Positions 1 to 9,550 of a stretch of DNA of 64,000 nucleotides are shown here, in pieces. This DNA is from G965220075 sp965220075 (GTDB lineage Bacteria > Chloroflexota > UBA11872). The notes under the pieces are model-generated. The model was not told where the DNA came from. It saw only the letters and a program-made list of their open reading frames with translations, and searched no databases. The DNA lies in NCBI GenBank assembly GCA_965220075.1, contig OZ244806.1:186001-250000 (forward strand). Reading direction: 5' to 3'. Made by a program: the position numbers and the translations under genes. The first letter of the stretch is position 1; each line of letters opens with the position of its first letter.

Positions 1-218
1 GACGCTATCACGCGGAGCGGCCCAAAATCCAGCCGACAGCCTGCGTGCTGGTGGGTTCCCAGATTCACAAACGAAGTGCAACACCTCAGGGAGGTGTTGC
101 CATGGGACCCCATCACACCCTGTCCAGCGCCCCGCTCCGACGCGGGCGGGCAGGGTGCGCGTATCCTGGGACAGTTCGCAAGGTCGTTTCCACGGATGGG
201 CGGGACCGCATCGGCAAC
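1..218. other. Left-edge region with a strong hairpin, no gene called
   Basis: No convincing coding sequence is seen before the first gene. Positions 79-99 form a perfect 9-bp stem with a 3-base loop (CAACACCTC, AGG, GAGGTGTTG). There is no T-tract, so it is not a classical intrinsic terminator. It could be the tip of a mobile element or a repeat lying beyond the left edge, but no transposase sequence is present to prove this. Confidence 0.4.
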
Positions 219-1232
219 ATGGCTATGCCTTTGTCGGCGCAGCGCCGGCGCGTAATCCACTACATCCAGTGCGCGCGGCGGCCGTTGATCGTGTCGCATC
301 GCGATCCCGACCCCGACGCGGTCGGTTCGGCCCTGGCGCTGGCCGGGGCTATTGAGCAGCAAGGCGGACGGCCGCTGGTGGCGATGGACTCGCGCGGAGA
401 GCTGGCCGCGCCGCTCAACGAGCTACCGGGCGCGGCCGAGATCGTTCCGCTGTGCGGCGAAGTAGCGGCCGGGCGGGGGCCGCACGGTGAGTTCGACGTG
501 GTCTTCGTGGTGGATACGGCGGATCCGAGTCTGCTGGGGCCGGCGACGCTCAATCTGGACCGGCTGCTCGGCGGGAGACCGGTAGTGGTCGTCGACCACC
601 ACGTCTCGAACCGGCGCTTCGGGACGGTGAACTACGTAGACCCACAGTCCGCCGCGACGGGGGAAGTCATTTGGTCGATCCTGGCCGAGGCCAAGGCGCC
701 TGTTACTCCCGAGATGGCCACGAACCTACAGGCCGGCATAGTGGGCGACACGCTCGGATTCCAGATCGCCTCGACCACGCCCAGGACGCTGCGAGCGGCC
801 GCGAACCTGGTGGAACGGGGCGGCCGGACGGATGGCGTTCCACGCCGCGTGCTGAAGGCCCACACGTTCATCGCCTTGCGATTGCTGGGAAGCGCGCTGG
901 AGACGGCTCAGATCAGTGAGGACGGCCGCATCGTGTGGACCAGCGTGACGCGTGAAATGGCCGCCGCCATCGGCGCCGCCGTGGGAGAGTCGCAAGGGAT
1001 CGCGAATGAGTTGCAGGAAGTGGTGGGCGCCGACGCCGCCGCGGTGTTCTACGAGGTGCGCCCGCAACGAACCCGGGTGAGCCTGCGTTCCACCACACGA
1101 GCGATCAATGCAGTGGCGGAGCATTTTGGCGGCGGCGGTCACGCGCGTGCGGCCGGCTGTGTCATCGACGAGCCGCTGGCGACGGCCCGTGAGCATTTCC
1201 TGGCGCGACTGCGCAGCGAGCTCGCCCGCTAG
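219..1232 (+). CDS. nrnA: DHH/DHHA1 family phosphoesterase, NrnA-like
   Basis: About 337 aa. Family members degrade short oligoribonucleotides and dephosphorylate pAp in the cytoplasm. The metal-binding DHH motifs are visible in order: HRDPDPDAVGS near residue 27, VVDTADP near 98, VVDHHVSN near 123 and GIVGDTLGF near 175. The C-terminal DHHA1 substrate-binding motif FGGGGHARAAG lies near residue 305. The reading frame is open further upstream to position 45, but that part looks non-coding and has no family similarity, so the ATG at 219 is preferred (a second ATG lies at 225). The split between nanoRNase and pAp phosphatase activity cannot be decided from sequence. Confidence 0.88.
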   Translation: MAMPLSAQRRRVIHYIQCARRPLIVSHRDPDPDAVGSALALAGAIEQQGGRPLVAMDSRGELAAPLNELPGAAEIVPLCGEVAAGRGPHGEFDVVFVVDTADPSLLGPATLNLDRLLGGRPVVVVDHHVSNRRFGTVNYVDPQSAATGEVIWSILAEAKAPVTPEMATNLQAGIVGDTLGFQIASTTPRTLRAAANLVERGGRTDGVPRRVLKAHTFIALRLLGSALETAQISEDGRIVWTSVTREMAAAIGAAVGESQGIANELQEVVGADAAAVFYEVRPQRTRVSLRSTTRAINAVAEHFGGGGHARAAGCVIDEPLATAREHFLARLRSELAR

Positions 1233-1369
1233 GCGCGAGGTACGCGCGCCGCCCGGCTGCGGTGGTAGGGCGCTGAGCGTATCGCCGATACTTGAAAAAG
1301 GCGCGATAATGGTCCCCTGGCAACAAGGGGCGGTGATGCGCCAGGCTGCCTGATGAGTTACCCGAGGTC

Positions 1370-2161
1370 GTGAGACACATCAGATTCCCGCACGTGTGCG
1401 TCGGAGCACTCGTTATGGCGGCGCTGATGCTCGCCGCCTGCGGCGCGGCGCCGCCAGCGCAGGAAGCGCCCCCGGCGCCGCAAGGCACGCCGACCAGCGC
1501 GAGCGGCGCGGCCGAAAGCGGGCGGACGGCGGCGCCTCAAGCCACGCCCGCGCCGACGGCGCAACGCACGCCGACGAGCGCGGTGGTTGCGCGGCCCACG
1601 GCGGTGCGCACCGCAACGGCTCAACCGACCAGCCCGCCGGCTGACACGCCGGCGCCGCAAGCGACCCAAACGGCCACGCCTGAACCGCCCCGCACGCCGC
1701 CGCCCGACCCGACGCCGACGAGGCCCCCGACGCCCCCCGTGACGGTGACCGCGGCAACGCCCACGGCGACGCCCGCTGCAACGCCCGCGGAGACTCCGAC
1801 GTCGAGCCCCACGCCGACGCCGTCAGCGCCCCCGCCGCGCGCGCAGGTGGGCCGCGTGGCGACCACCCGGTCGGTGGACGGCCTGCAGCGTCCGGCCGAC
1901 GAGACCGACACGTTCAATCCAGGCGAACGCGTCTACGTCAGCGTCGAGTTCCGCGACGTGCGGGAGGGCGCGGTTCTCGGGTTCCGGTGGGAGTCCACGG
2001 CGGGCTGCGCCGGCGACTACGAGACGCCGCCTCAGCCGCCCATCCGGCGCGGCTGGTTTGCCTTTCACCTGGATGAGACGAATTGCGCCGGACCTTATGT
2101 CGTAGAGGTCACCGTGGACGGCGAGCGCGCCAGCGAGGTGCGGTTTCGGATTCGCGGCTAG
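1370..2161 (+). CDS. Pro/Thr-rich lipoprotein
   Basis: 263 aa, GTG start. The N-terminus is a lipoprotein signal peptide: basic MRHIR, a hydrophobic stretch, then lipobox LAAC with Cys24 as the predicted lipidated residue. Residues 25-150 are a low-complexity Ala/Pro/Thr linker typical of surface-exposed stalks. A compact domain of about 105 residues follows, with two cysteines (in AGCAGDY and ETNCAGPY) that could form a disulphide. The probable role is a membrane-anchored extracellular protein of unknown function. The linker has strong codon periodicity and produces several spurious antisense frames. Confidence 0.72.
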   Translation: MRHIRFPHVCVGALVMAALMLAACGAAPPAQEAPPAPQGTPTSASGAAESGRTAAPQATPAPTAQRTPTSAVVARPTAVRTATAQPTSPPADTPAPQATQTATPEPPRTPPPDPTPTRPPTPPVTVTAATPTATPAATPAETPTSSPTPTPSAPPPRAQVGRVATTRSVDGLQRPADETDTFNPGERVYVSVEFRDVREGAVLGFRWESTAGCAGDYETPPQPPIRRGWFAFHLDETNCAGPYVVEVTVDGERASEVRFRIRG

Positions 2162-2325
2162 CCGCCCGGCGCGCGCAAGTGAGCTGACGCGCCGGTAGCC
2201 GTCTATCCACGGGAGCGGTTGGTCCCGCGCCCGCCGTCGTCCACCGGAGTTGACCTGGCACAGAACGAGTGTTTTGCTTCAGATTCCACGCGTGAACGCC
2301 CGCGCGGACCTACCGGAGGATCAGC

Positions 2326-3432
2326 TTGCGTATTACCGAGGTCAGCGCCGACGTCTACGCCAAGCCGTTCGATATCCCGATCGCGAACGGGAAATACACC
2401 TACACCGCGTCGAAGGTCGTGATCGTGCGCGTGCGCAGCGACGAGGGAATCGAGGGTGTCGGGTTTACGGGCGGCATCGGGATGCCGTCGGGACGCGACA
2501 TGATCACGACGATCGTCGCGAACATGGCGCCCGCCCTGCTGGGCGAGGACCCCTTCCACGTCGAGCGGATCTGGGAGAGCCTCTACCGCCCGAAGGTGTT
2601 CGGCCGGAAAGGTCTCACGACGCGGGCTCTCTCGGCGATCGACATAGCGCTGTGGGACCTGATCGCGCGCGCCACCGGGACCCCGCTCTACAAGCTGCTG
2701 GGGGGCTACACCGACGAGGTGAGGGCCTATATCGCCGGCGGGTACTACGAGGCGGGCAAGGGCGTCGGCGAGTTGCAGGATGAGATGCGCGCCTACGTGG
2801 AGCAGGGCGCCACGGCCGTCAAGATGAAGATCGGCGCCGTCTCGCTGCGCGAGGACGAAGCGCGCGTGGCGGCGGTGCGCGACGCTATCGGCGACGACAT
2901 CGACCTGCTGGCGGACGCCAACAACGCCTACGTGACCGCCGACGCGGTGCGCATGGCGCGAATTCTGGAGACCTACAACGCTTACTGGTTCGAGGAGCCG
3001 GTCTCACCGGACAACATGCGCGGCAGCGCCGAGACGGCGCGCTCGACGACGGTGCCCATCGCGGCCGGGGAGAACGAGTACACGCGCTGGGGGTTTCGCG
3101 AGCTGTTCGAGCAAGGCGCGGTCCGCATTGCCAACCCCGACGCGATGGTGCTGGGCGGCATCACGGAGTACCGCAAAGTGGCGGCGCTGGCGGCCGCCTA
3201 CGAGATACCCATCGCGCCGCACGGGATGCAGGAGATACACGTGCACCTGCTCGCCGCGTTTCCGCTCCCGCTGATACTCGAGTACTACAACCCGAACGTG
3301 GTGTCGCTGAGCGAGATCATGTTTCACGAGCGGTTGCAGCTCACGGACCGAGGGACCGTGAAGGTCCCGCAGGGTCCCGGCTTGGGCCTCGACATCAACT
3401 GGGAGGCGCTGGCGCCCTACAAGATCGAGTAG
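2326..3432 (+). CDS. Mandelate racemase/muconate lactonizing enzyme family protein
   Basis: 368 aa enolase-superfamily enzyme that should abstract a proton alpha to a carboxylate in a Mg-dependent reaction; the substrate is unknown. The N-terminal capping domain covers about residues 1-125 and the barrel follows. Catalytic features are Lys166 and Lys168 (KMKIG), metal ligands Asp197 (LLADANN), Glu223 (WFEEP) and Glu249 (AGEN), and a catalytic His299 (APHGMQ). A KxK lysine pair with a C-terminal His matches the mandelate-racemase subgroup. The TTG start at 2326 is supported by GGAGGA at 2315-2320. A TTG start with this Shine-Dalgarno is preferred to any later ATG, which would remove conserved N-terminal residues. 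Confidence 0.9.
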   Translation: MRITEVSADVYAKPFDIPIANGKYTYTASKVVIVRVRSDEGIEGVGFTGGIGMPSGRDMITTIVANMAPALLGEDPFHVERIWESLYRPKVFGRKGLTTRALSAIDIALWDLIARATGTPLYKLLGGYTDEVRAYIAGGYYEAGKGVGELQDEMRAYVEQGATAVKMKIGAVSLREDEARVAAVRDAIGDDIDLLADANNAYVTADAVRMARILETYNAYWFEEPVSPDNMRGSAETARSTTVPIAAGENEYTRWGFRELFEQGAVRIANPDAMVLGGITEYRKVAALAAAYEIPIAPHGMQEIHVHLLAAFPLPLILEYYNPNVVSLSEIMFHERLQLTDRGTVKVPQGPGLGLDINWEALAPYKIE

Positions 3433-3454
3433 GGGCGGCTCACGAGCCGCCCCT
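3431..3454. repeat. REP-like perfect hairpin
   Basis: A 10-bp perfect stem (AGGGGCGGCT / AGCCGCCCCT) with loop CACG overlaps the stop codon of the preceding gene. It may act as a transcription stop or mRNA stabiliser, though no T-tract follows. A near-identical palindrome occurs at 49460-49481, so it belongs to a dispersed repeat family. Confidence 0.6.
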
Positions 3455-3505
3455 AGGGTTGGATCGCGCGGCGTCGCGATTGCGCGCCTTGGTTAGACTC
3501 CGCTT

Positions 3506-4159
3506 GTGCGGGTGCTGATCGTCCTCAACGGCGACGTGGACCAAGCGCTTCTGCAAGCGGAGCGCCGGGCAGCCGCCTACGTGGTGGGCGCCGACGGCGG
3601 CGCGGCCGTGCTCGCGCAGGCCGGCGCTGCGTGCGATCTGGTTGTGGGCGACCGCGACTCGATGGACGACCGGACGCTGGACGCGGCGCGCGCGCTCAAT
3701 CCCGCCGTCGAGGTGCGCGGCCATCCGCGGCCGCAGTACGCCACGGACGCGGAGGTCGCGCTGGAAGCGGCCATGGAGAAGTCACCGGACACTATCGTGG
3801 TGCTGGGCGGGTTCGGCGGCGCGCGGCTCGATCACGAGCTCGCCAACGTCATGCTGCTGGCGCACCCCGGCTGGCGCGGCGCGGACGTGGTGCTGCGCGA
3901 TCCCAGGCGAGACGTGCGCCTGATCAGCGGGCGGCGCCGCTGGCGCGGCGCGCCCGGCGACATCGTGACCCTGTTGGCGCTGGGCGGTGACGCGCTGGGC
4001 GTGGCGACGGAAGGGCTGCAATACGCGCTCGAGGACGCGGTGCTGCCGTTCGGCAGCGGCCGCGGCGTGAGCAACGTGATGAGCTGCGAGACGGCCGCCG
4101 TGGAGGTGAAGCGGGGCACGATCCTCCTGATCCACGAGCGCCGCGGCGACACCGCCTGA
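3506..4159 (+). CDS. Thiamine pyrophosphokinase-like protein
   Basis: 217 aa, GTG start. Thiamine pyrophosphokinase transfers pyrophosphate from ATP to thiamine. Family motifs are present: ADGGAAVLAQAG near residue 29, VVGDRDSMDD near 48 (the family has GDFDS; here Phe is replaced by Arg), YATDAEVALEAA near 77, and GGFGGARLDHELANV near 100. The C-terminal lobe (about 145-215) fits the beta-sandwich thiamine-binding half. The D-R-D substitution and weak C-terminal conservation leave some doubt about exact substrate. It stands alone, with no other thiamine genes nearby. Confidence 0.82.
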   Translation: MRVLIVLNGDVDQALLQAERRAAAYVVGADGGAAVLAQAGAACDLVVGDRDSMDDRTLDAARALNPAVEVRGHPRPQYATDAEVALEAAMEKSPDTIVVLGGFGGARLDHELANVMLLAHPGWRGADVVLRDPRRDVRLISGRRRWRGAPGDIVTLLALGGDALGVATEGLQYALEDAVLPFGSGRGVSNVMSCETAAVEVKRGTILLIHERRGDTA

Positions 4160-4281
4160 CGGGCGGGCAGCGCTCGACCCATCGAGCGCCCATCTCGACA
4201 GGCCGCAGACCGCGCACAGGCGCGCAGTAGGATGCAACCCGAGCACCTGGAGGTTGGGGGCCGGGTCGGAGTGGTGAGACA

Positions 4282-7200
4282 GTGACCGCTTCTGAGAATT
4301 CCGGACGCTTTAGTGAAGCCGCGTGGCCGGCGGGCAGCGAAGTGGAGCCCCTGCTGGCCGGCGTGATGGCGGACCTGCGGGTGCTCGCGGGCGCCCAGCT
4401 GCTGATTCTGCGCGAGCCCGCCGGCGCGGACGATTCCGGACGGCTGGTGGCGGCCAGCTCGAAAGGCGTTGAGCAATACAGCGGCCATCCAGCCGCGCGG
4501 AGCTTCGATCAGTCCGGCGCCGGTCCGAACGGCGGCGATGGGCTGACGCTCATCTACGGAACGGAGCTGGACCAACTCGCGGATCGGCTCGAAATGGACT
4601 GGCCGGACATTCGCGGCGCCGCGCTGATCCCCCTGCTGTCGGACGGCCAATCCATTGGCGACGTGATCATGGCGTTTGGCAGCGCCCGCAGGCCCAGCCC
4701 GAAGAAGCGCCACGCACTGGCGGCGCTGGCGCGGCAGCTTTCTATCGCGCTGCGGCAGCAACGTCTCAGCGAGTCGCTTAGGAAGCAGGCCGAAGAGTCA
4801 CAGGTACTCCTGGAGCTGGCCCAGGTGGCCACCAGCACCTTGCAGCCGGAGGAGATGCTGGACCAGTTCATCGCGCGCGCGGTGGCCTTGACCAGCGCCG
4901 ACAAGGGAAGCATCTGGCTGCTGGACGAGGCCGGCACGCAACTTATACCGGCCGCGCTGTTCGGCATGCCAGGCGAGTTCGTGGCGCAATGGAAGCGTCA
5001 GCGCTTTGCGCTGGACCAGCAGCCGCTCTCGGCGGAGGCCCTGCGCTCGCGTGAGCCGATCGCTATTGCCGACGCCGCCGAGGACGCGCGGACCGACAAG
5101 GTGGCCCTGGACCTATTTGGCGAACGCGCCTTGCTGGTGGTCCCCATCCTGGCCGCCGACACGCCCCTGGGGACGCTCTTTCTGAACAATGAGAGCCGGC
5201 TTGACCGTCACTCGGTGGGTGAGATCCGAATCGCGCAGTCGATAGCGGCGCAGGCCGGCGCCGCCATCCGGCTGGCGCAGCTCTTCGCGGCGACGGACCG
5301 CGGGCGCCGCGATCTGGAGTCGGCTTTCCGCCAGTTTAGTCAGGTGCTCGCCTCCGGTGCGGAGCCGGAGGCGGTGCTGCAATCGCTCGCCGAGCTGGCC
5401 GCTCAAATGATGCGCGCCGAGGCGGCGACGATCTACCGCGCGCGCCGAGGCGGCATCGAGCTGGCGGCCTGGACCGGGATCGACCCGCCGGATGCGAGCG
5501 CCGCCAAGCCGGCGCCCGGCCCGATCGCGCGGGTGATCGCGCAGGCGGCGCCCGTGCAGGCCGATGACGCGCGAACGCTGGGCGGCGGCCTGCTTCTGCC
5601 CAGCGCCGCCGCGACGACGCCCTACGCCTACATCGCCACGCCGCTGCAGGTCGGTGAACGAGTCGTGGGCGCGATAGCGGTAGCGCGTGCGGGCGCGCCT
5701 TTCGGAGACGGCGAGATCGACCTGCTGGCGTCGTTTGCGCGCGGGGCGGCGGCGGCCGCGCAGCGCGCTGAATTCCAGAACGCGCTGGAGCGCCGCGTGG
5801 TGGAGCTATCGAGCTTGCGGCGGCTCGCGCAGGTCATCGCGCCGCTGGCGGGCATCACGCACGTCGTTCAGACGGTCACCGAGAGCGTGGCCGCCCTGAC
5901 CCAAGCGGAGCGCTGCGTGGTGATGCTGCGCAATCCGGCCAGCGGCCGGCTCGAGGCGCAAGCGCCCGCGGTCGGAATCAGAGCGGAGACCTTGGGCGAA
6001 ATGTCGCTGGCTCAGGACAGCCAGGCGCCCGCGCTGCACGCCCTCGTTCACGGGGAGACGATCATCAGCAACGACGCGCGCGGCGATCGGGCGCTGGCGG
6101 ACCCGCACGCCGCCCTATTGAGAGACGTCAACGTACTGATCGCTCCGATGCGCGCGGGCGAGGAGGCGCTAGGGGTGGTCAGGGTCTCGAACAAGGCCGG
6201 CGGGTTCGGAGACGACGAGGGGCGTCTGGTCTCGGTCTTTGCCAGTCAGGCGGCCATCCTGATCAAGAACATCCTGCTCTTCGAGGCCGAGCTGCACGAG
6301 CGGGAGCAGCTCGAGGCGCTTCTGGCCAACGCTTCGGATGGAATTGTCATAGCGGACCGCGACGGCCGGGTGATCCGGCTGAATCCGGCCGCGGAGCGCA
6401 TCTCAGGCTGGACCCAGGACACGGCGGCGGGCCGGCCGGTTACGGAGGTTCTGCAGCTGCGCGGCGGCGACGGGCAGCTGGCGGCCGCGCCGCACCCAAT
6501 GGAATGGGTGCTCAGGGAACGCAGCACCATCGCCTACAGCCAGCAATCGCTGGCCTCGCGGGACGGTGAGCTGGTGGAGGTCGCGGCGAGCTACGCCTAT
6601 GTCCCAGGCGCCCGCGACGAGCCGGGACTGGCTCTGGGCATCGTGCGCGATATTTCGACAGCGAAGCAGGTCGAGCGTATGAAGAGCGATTTCGTGTCCT
6701 TCGTTTCGCATGAGCTGCGCACGCCGCTCTCACTTATCAAGGGCTACGTTTCGACCCTGCTGCGGCGCGACCTGACCTTGGAAGAAGAAACCCAGCTGAG
6801 ATTCCTGCAGGGCATTTCAGACGCGTCGGACCGGCTGGGCCTGATCGTCAACAACCTGCTGAACGCATCGCGGATCGAATCGGGCCTGTTCATCCCACGG
6901 CTGCGCACGGTGGAGCTGCGCGGGATCGTGGCGCCCGTCGTCGAGGAGTTTCAGGCTCAGGCAGTGGGGCGTCTGACGCTGGTTTGGGAAGCCGGCGACG
7001 CGCGCGTGCTGGTGGATCCGGAGCAGATGCGCATCGTCTTATCGAACATGCTCGGAAACGCGATCCGGTACGCCGTGCCGCACAGCGAGGGTCCATTGGT
7101 CATCTCCGCGCGCGGTGCGGGAGAGGGCGTGAACGTGGAGATCAGCGACGCCGGACCCGGCATTCCAGCCAAGGACCTGCCGCACGTTTTCGAGAAGTTC

Positions 7201-7404
7201 TACCGCGGGTCGGCGGAGGAGCGCAGCAGCGTACCCGGCTCGGGTCTCGGGCTCTTCATCTGCCGCAGCATCGTGGAAGCGCACAACGGACGGGTCTGGC
7301 TGGATAGCGTGCCCGCGGAGGGAACCACGGTGGGGTTCTGGCTGCCGGTGGCGGCGGCCCGCACCGAGGACGCCCACGCGAGCCGGGTCTCGCTGCCCGC
7401 ATGA
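4282..7404 (+). CDS. Multi-GAF/PAS sensor histidine kinase
   Basis: 1040 aa, GTG start, no transmembrane segment, so probably a cytoplasmic sensor. Approximate layout: four GAF-like domains (20-155, 172-335, 350-505, 515-665), one PAS domain (675-790, containing ASDGIVIADRDGRVIRLNPAAERISGW), HisKA dimerisation domain (800-865) with phospho-acceptor His810 in FVSHELRTPLS, and HATPase (905-1020) with N box NMLGNAIRYAV, G1 DAGPGIP and G2 GSGLGLFICRSIV. All catalytic boxes are intact. The single-domain response regulator at 7611 lies about 200 bp downstream on the same strand and is the likely phosphorylation partner. The signal sensed is unknown. Confidence 0.93.
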   Translation: MTASENSGRFSEAAWPAGSEVEPLLAGVMADLRVLAGAQLLILREPAGADDSGRLVAASSKGVEQYSGHPAARSFDQSGAGPNGGDGLTLIYGTELDQLADRLEMDWPDIRGAALIPLLSDGQSIGDVIMAFGSARRPSPKKRHALAALARQLSIALRQQRLSESLRKQAEESQVLLELAQVATSTLQPEEMLDQFIARAVALTSADKGSIWLLDEAGTQLIPAALFGMPGEFVAQWKRQRFALDQQPLSAEALRSREPIAIADAAEDARTDKVALDLFGERALLVVPILAADTPLGTLFLNNESRLDRHSVGEIRIAQSIAAQAGAAIRLAQLFAATDRGRRDLESAFRQFSQVLASGAEPEAVLQSLAELAAQMMRAEAATIYRARRGGIELAAWTGIDPPDASAAKPAPGPIARVIAQAAPVQADDARTLGGGLLLPSAAATTPYAYIATPLQVGERVVGAIAVARAGAPFGDGEIDLLASFARGAAAAAQRAEFQNALERRVVELSSLRRLAQVIAPLAGITHVVQTVTESVAALTQAERCVVMLRNPASGRLEAQAPAVGIRAETLGEMSLAQDSQAPALHALVHGETIISNDARGDRALADPHAALLRDVNVLIAPMRAGEEALGVVRVSNKAGGFGDDEGRLVSVFASQAAILIKNILLFEAELHEREQLEALLANASDGIVIADRDGRVIRLNPAAERISGWTQDTAAGRPVTEVLQLRGGDGQLAAAPHPMEWVLRERSTIAYSQQSLASRDGELVEVAASYAYVPGARDEPGLALGIVRDISTAKQVERMKSDFVSFVSHELRTPLSLIKGYVSTLLRRDLTLEEETQLRFLQGISDASDRLGLIVNNLLNASRIESGLFIPRLRTVELRGIVAPVVEEFQAQAVGRLTLVWEAGDARVLVDPEQMRIVLSNMLGNAIRYAVPHSEGPLVISARGAGEGVNVEISDAGPGIPAKDLPHVFEKFYRGSAEERSSVPGSGLGLFICRSIVEAHNGRVWLDSVPAEGTTVGFWLPVAAARTEDAHASRVSLPA

Positions 7405-7610
7405 GACGAGTCACGGGAGGTTCACCGGTGAACCGGTCAGTCGCGGCGGGTAGACGATGCCGCCGCCGGCAGGTGACGGTACCTTTACGCAGGAGGGTCT
7501 AGCGGCCGCCATGGAGATCGATTTGCAAGCACTGAGCCAAAGCGCCGCCCGGCCAGCCTCGACGGCCGCCGGGCGGAGACTCCGCCGGACCAACGGCGAG
7601 GGCTGAGCCC
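7405..7610 (+). other. Kinase-regulator spacer with a doubtful 49-codon frame
   Basis: The gap between the histidine kinase and the response regulator holds a short open frame from ATG 7457 to TGA 7606 that would end five bases before the regulator start. It has no recognisable family and no clear ribosome binding site. It may be a leader or chance, and it is not called as a gene. Confidence 0.3.
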
Positions 7611-8006
7611 GTGGCCAATATTCTGGTCATAGAGGACGAGCCGGGCGTGGCGGACGTTCTGCGCGTCAATCTGGAGGCGGCCGGCCACGAGGTCACCAGC
7701 GTGATCGACGGCCAGGAGGCCCTGGGGGCATTGTCAGGCAGTCCGCCCGATCTGGTGATGCTCGACCTCAACCTGCCGCGCGTCTCCGGATTTCGGGTGA
7801 TGGAGGTCATGCGCCGGACCAGCGACTGGGAGCGGGTGCCGGTGGTTGTTGTCACCGCCTACAACTTCGAAGAAGCTGTGGACGTGGTAAGGGCAGGCGT
7901 GGACGACTTCGTGACCAAGCCCTTCGACGTGGCGGACGTGCTGGCGGCGGTGACGCGCGCTCTACAGGCCGCCGGGCTCCGCGACCCCGAAACTTCTGCG
8001 GGCTAA
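7611..8006 (+). CDS. Single-domain response regulator (CheY-like)
   Basis: 131 aa receiver domain with no output domain. Acidic pocket IEDE at residues 7-10, phospho-acceptor Asp52 (VMLDLNLP), Thr82 (VVTAYN) and Lys103 (VTKPFD) are all present, so it should be phosphorylatable. GTG start. Lying downstream of the multi-GAF kinase, it is most likely its cognate receiver and passes the signal by protein contact instead of by DNA binding. Confidence 0.92.
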   Translation: MANILVIEDEPGVADVLRVNLEAAGHEVTSVIDGQEALGALSGSPPDLVMLDLNLPRVSGFRVMEVMRRTSDWERVPVVVVTAYNFEEAVDVVRAGVDDFVTKPFDVADVLAAVTRALQAAGLRDPETSAG

Positions 8007-8070
8007 TATGATGTTGGAGGCGGGCGAGATGCGGGTGAACAAGCGCCTGCGCCAAAGCGAGTAAATAGAG

Positions 8071-8952
8071 ATGGACAAGAACACGATCACAGTCAAGCGC
8101 GGCCTCGCTCAAATGCTCAAGGGCGGGGTGATCATGGATGTGGCCTCGGCCGAGCAGGCCCGTATCGCGGAGGAGGCGGGCGCCGCGGCGGTGATGGCGC
8201 TGGAGCGGGTGCCGGCCGACATTCGCGCGCAGGGCGGCGTGGCGCGCATGGCCGATCCCGAGAAGATCATCGAGATTCAGAAAGCAGTCAGCATTCCGGT
8301 GATGGCCAAGTGCCGCATCGGTCATTTCCTCGAAGCCGAGTTGCTCCAGGCGCTCGGGGTCGACTACATCGACGAATCCGAGGTTCTCACGCCGGCGGAC
8401 GAGGAGCACCACGTCAACAAGCACGCGTTCGAAGTCCCCTTCGTTTGCGGCTGCCGCAACCTGGGAGAAGCGTTGCGGCGCGTGGCCGAAGGCGCAACCA
8501 TGATGCGCACGAAAGGCGAGGCGGGCACCGGCGACGTGGTGGAGGCGGTCCGCCACACGCGGTCGGTGATGTCCGAACTGCGCAGTCTCCAGGCAATGCG
8601 CGAGGACGAGCTGCCGTCGCAGGCCAAGACACTCGGCGCACCGCTGGAGCTGGTGGCGGAAGTGGCGCGCACAGGCAAGCTGCCGGTCGTGAATTTCGCC
8701 GCTGGCGGTCTAGCCACTCCGGCCGACGCGGCGCTGATGATGCGCCTGGGCACGGATGGAGTGTTCGTGGGCAGCGGCATCTTCAAATCGGAGGACCCGG
8801 CGGCGCGCGCGAAGGCCATCGTCGACGCAACCACTCACTTCGAGGACGCCGCGCTGATCGCGCAGGCGTCGCGGGGACTGGGTGAGCCGATGTCGGGCAC
8901 AGCGCGCCACTCGCTGCAGCCGGAGGAGTTGCTCGCAGGGCGCGGGTGGTAG
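8071..8952 (+). CDS. pdxS: Pyridoxal 5'-phosphate synthase lyase subunit PdxS
   Basis: 293 aa, the usual PdxS length. With ammonia from PdxT it condenses ribose 5-phosphate and glyceraldehyde 3-phosphate to PLP. Conserved elements are VIMDVASAEQARIAEEAGA with Asp23, imine-forming Lys80 in VMAKCRIGH, the second Lys in MMRTKGEAGTG near residue 148, and FAAGGLATPADAALMM plus VFVGSGIFKS for phosphate binding. It starts with ATG 8071, and pdxT follows after a 16-bp gap, forming the usual two-gene deoxyxylulose-independent B6 operon. Confidence 0.98.
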   Translation: MDKNTITVKRGLAQMLKGGVIMDVASAEQARIAEEAGAAAVMALERVPADIRAQGGVARMADPEKIIEIQKAVSIPVMAKCRIGHFLEAELLQALGVDYIDESEVLTPADEEHHVNKHAFEVPFVCGCRNLGEALRRVAEGATMMRTKGEAGTGDVVEAVRHTRSVMSELRSLQAMREDELPSQAKTLGAPLELVAEVARTGKLPVVNFAAGGLATPADAALMMRLGTDGVFVGSGIFKSEDPAARAKAIVDATTHFEDAALIAQASRGLGEPMSGTARHSLQPEELLAGRGW

Positions 8953-8968
8953 ACCCCGGAGGAGCGCC

Positions 8969-9550
8969 TTGGCGCCTGCCGAGGTAGGCGTGCTCGCCCT
9001 GCAGGGCGATTTCGCCGAGCATGCCGCGATGCTGCGGCGAGTGGGCGTGAAGCCTCGCGAGGTGCGTCTGCCGGCACATCTGGAAGGGCTCGCCGGCCTC
9101 ATAATTCCGGGCGGCGAAAGCACCACCATGGGCCGGTTGTTGGTGACCTACGACCTTCTGGAACCCATTCGGCGCATGGGCGCGGGCGGTCTGCCGATCT
9201 GGGGTACCTGCGCGGGCCTGATCCTCATGGCCAACGACGTCGGGCGCGAGCAGCCGCTGCTGGGTCTGATGGACATGCGCGTGGAACGGAACGCCTTCGG
9301 CCGGCAGACCGACAGCTTCGAGACCGATATCAGAGTCGACGGCCTGGAGGGCGGGCCGCTTGCGGCCGTGTTCATCCGGGCGCCGATTATTCGGGAGGTC
9401 GGCAGGGGCGTTGAGGTCCTGGCGCGGCTGGCGGACGACTCGATCGTGGCCGCGCGGAAGGAGCAGTTTCTCGTCACCGCCTTCCATCCGGAGCTCACGG
9501 GCGACACGCGCATGCACGAATTCTTCTGCGCGATGGCGGCGCCCGTATGA
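8969..9550 (+). CDS. pdxT: Pyridoxal 5'-phosphate synthase glutaminase subunit PdxT
   Basis: About 193 aa glutaminase that supplies ammonia to PdxS. Visible motifs are GVLALQGDFAEH at the N-terminus, IIPGGESTTMGRLL, nucleophile Cys in WGTCAGLILMA, RNAFGRQTDSFE, and the catalytic His-Glu dyad in AFHPELTGD. The TTG at 8969 is chosen because GGAGG lies at 8959-8963 and the protein then begins exactly at the family start. A longer frame from 8882 overlaps pdxS and is rejected. The stop overlaps the ATG of the next gene by four bases. Confidence 0.95.
   Translation: MAPAEVGVLALQGDFAEHAAMLRRVGVKPREVRLPAHLEGLAGLIIPGGESTTMGRLLVTYDLLEPIRRMGAGGLPIWGTCAGLILMANDVGREQPLLGLMDMRVERNAFGRQTDSFETDIRVDGLEGGPLAAVFIRAPIIREVGRGVEVLARLADDSIVAARKEQFLVTAFHPELTGDTRMHEFFCAMAAPV

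Noticed and set aside
1..120. Possible end of an IS30-like insertion sequence
   Set aside because: The hairpin and flanking sequence are suggestive, but no transposase sequence or second end is in the window, so no element is called.
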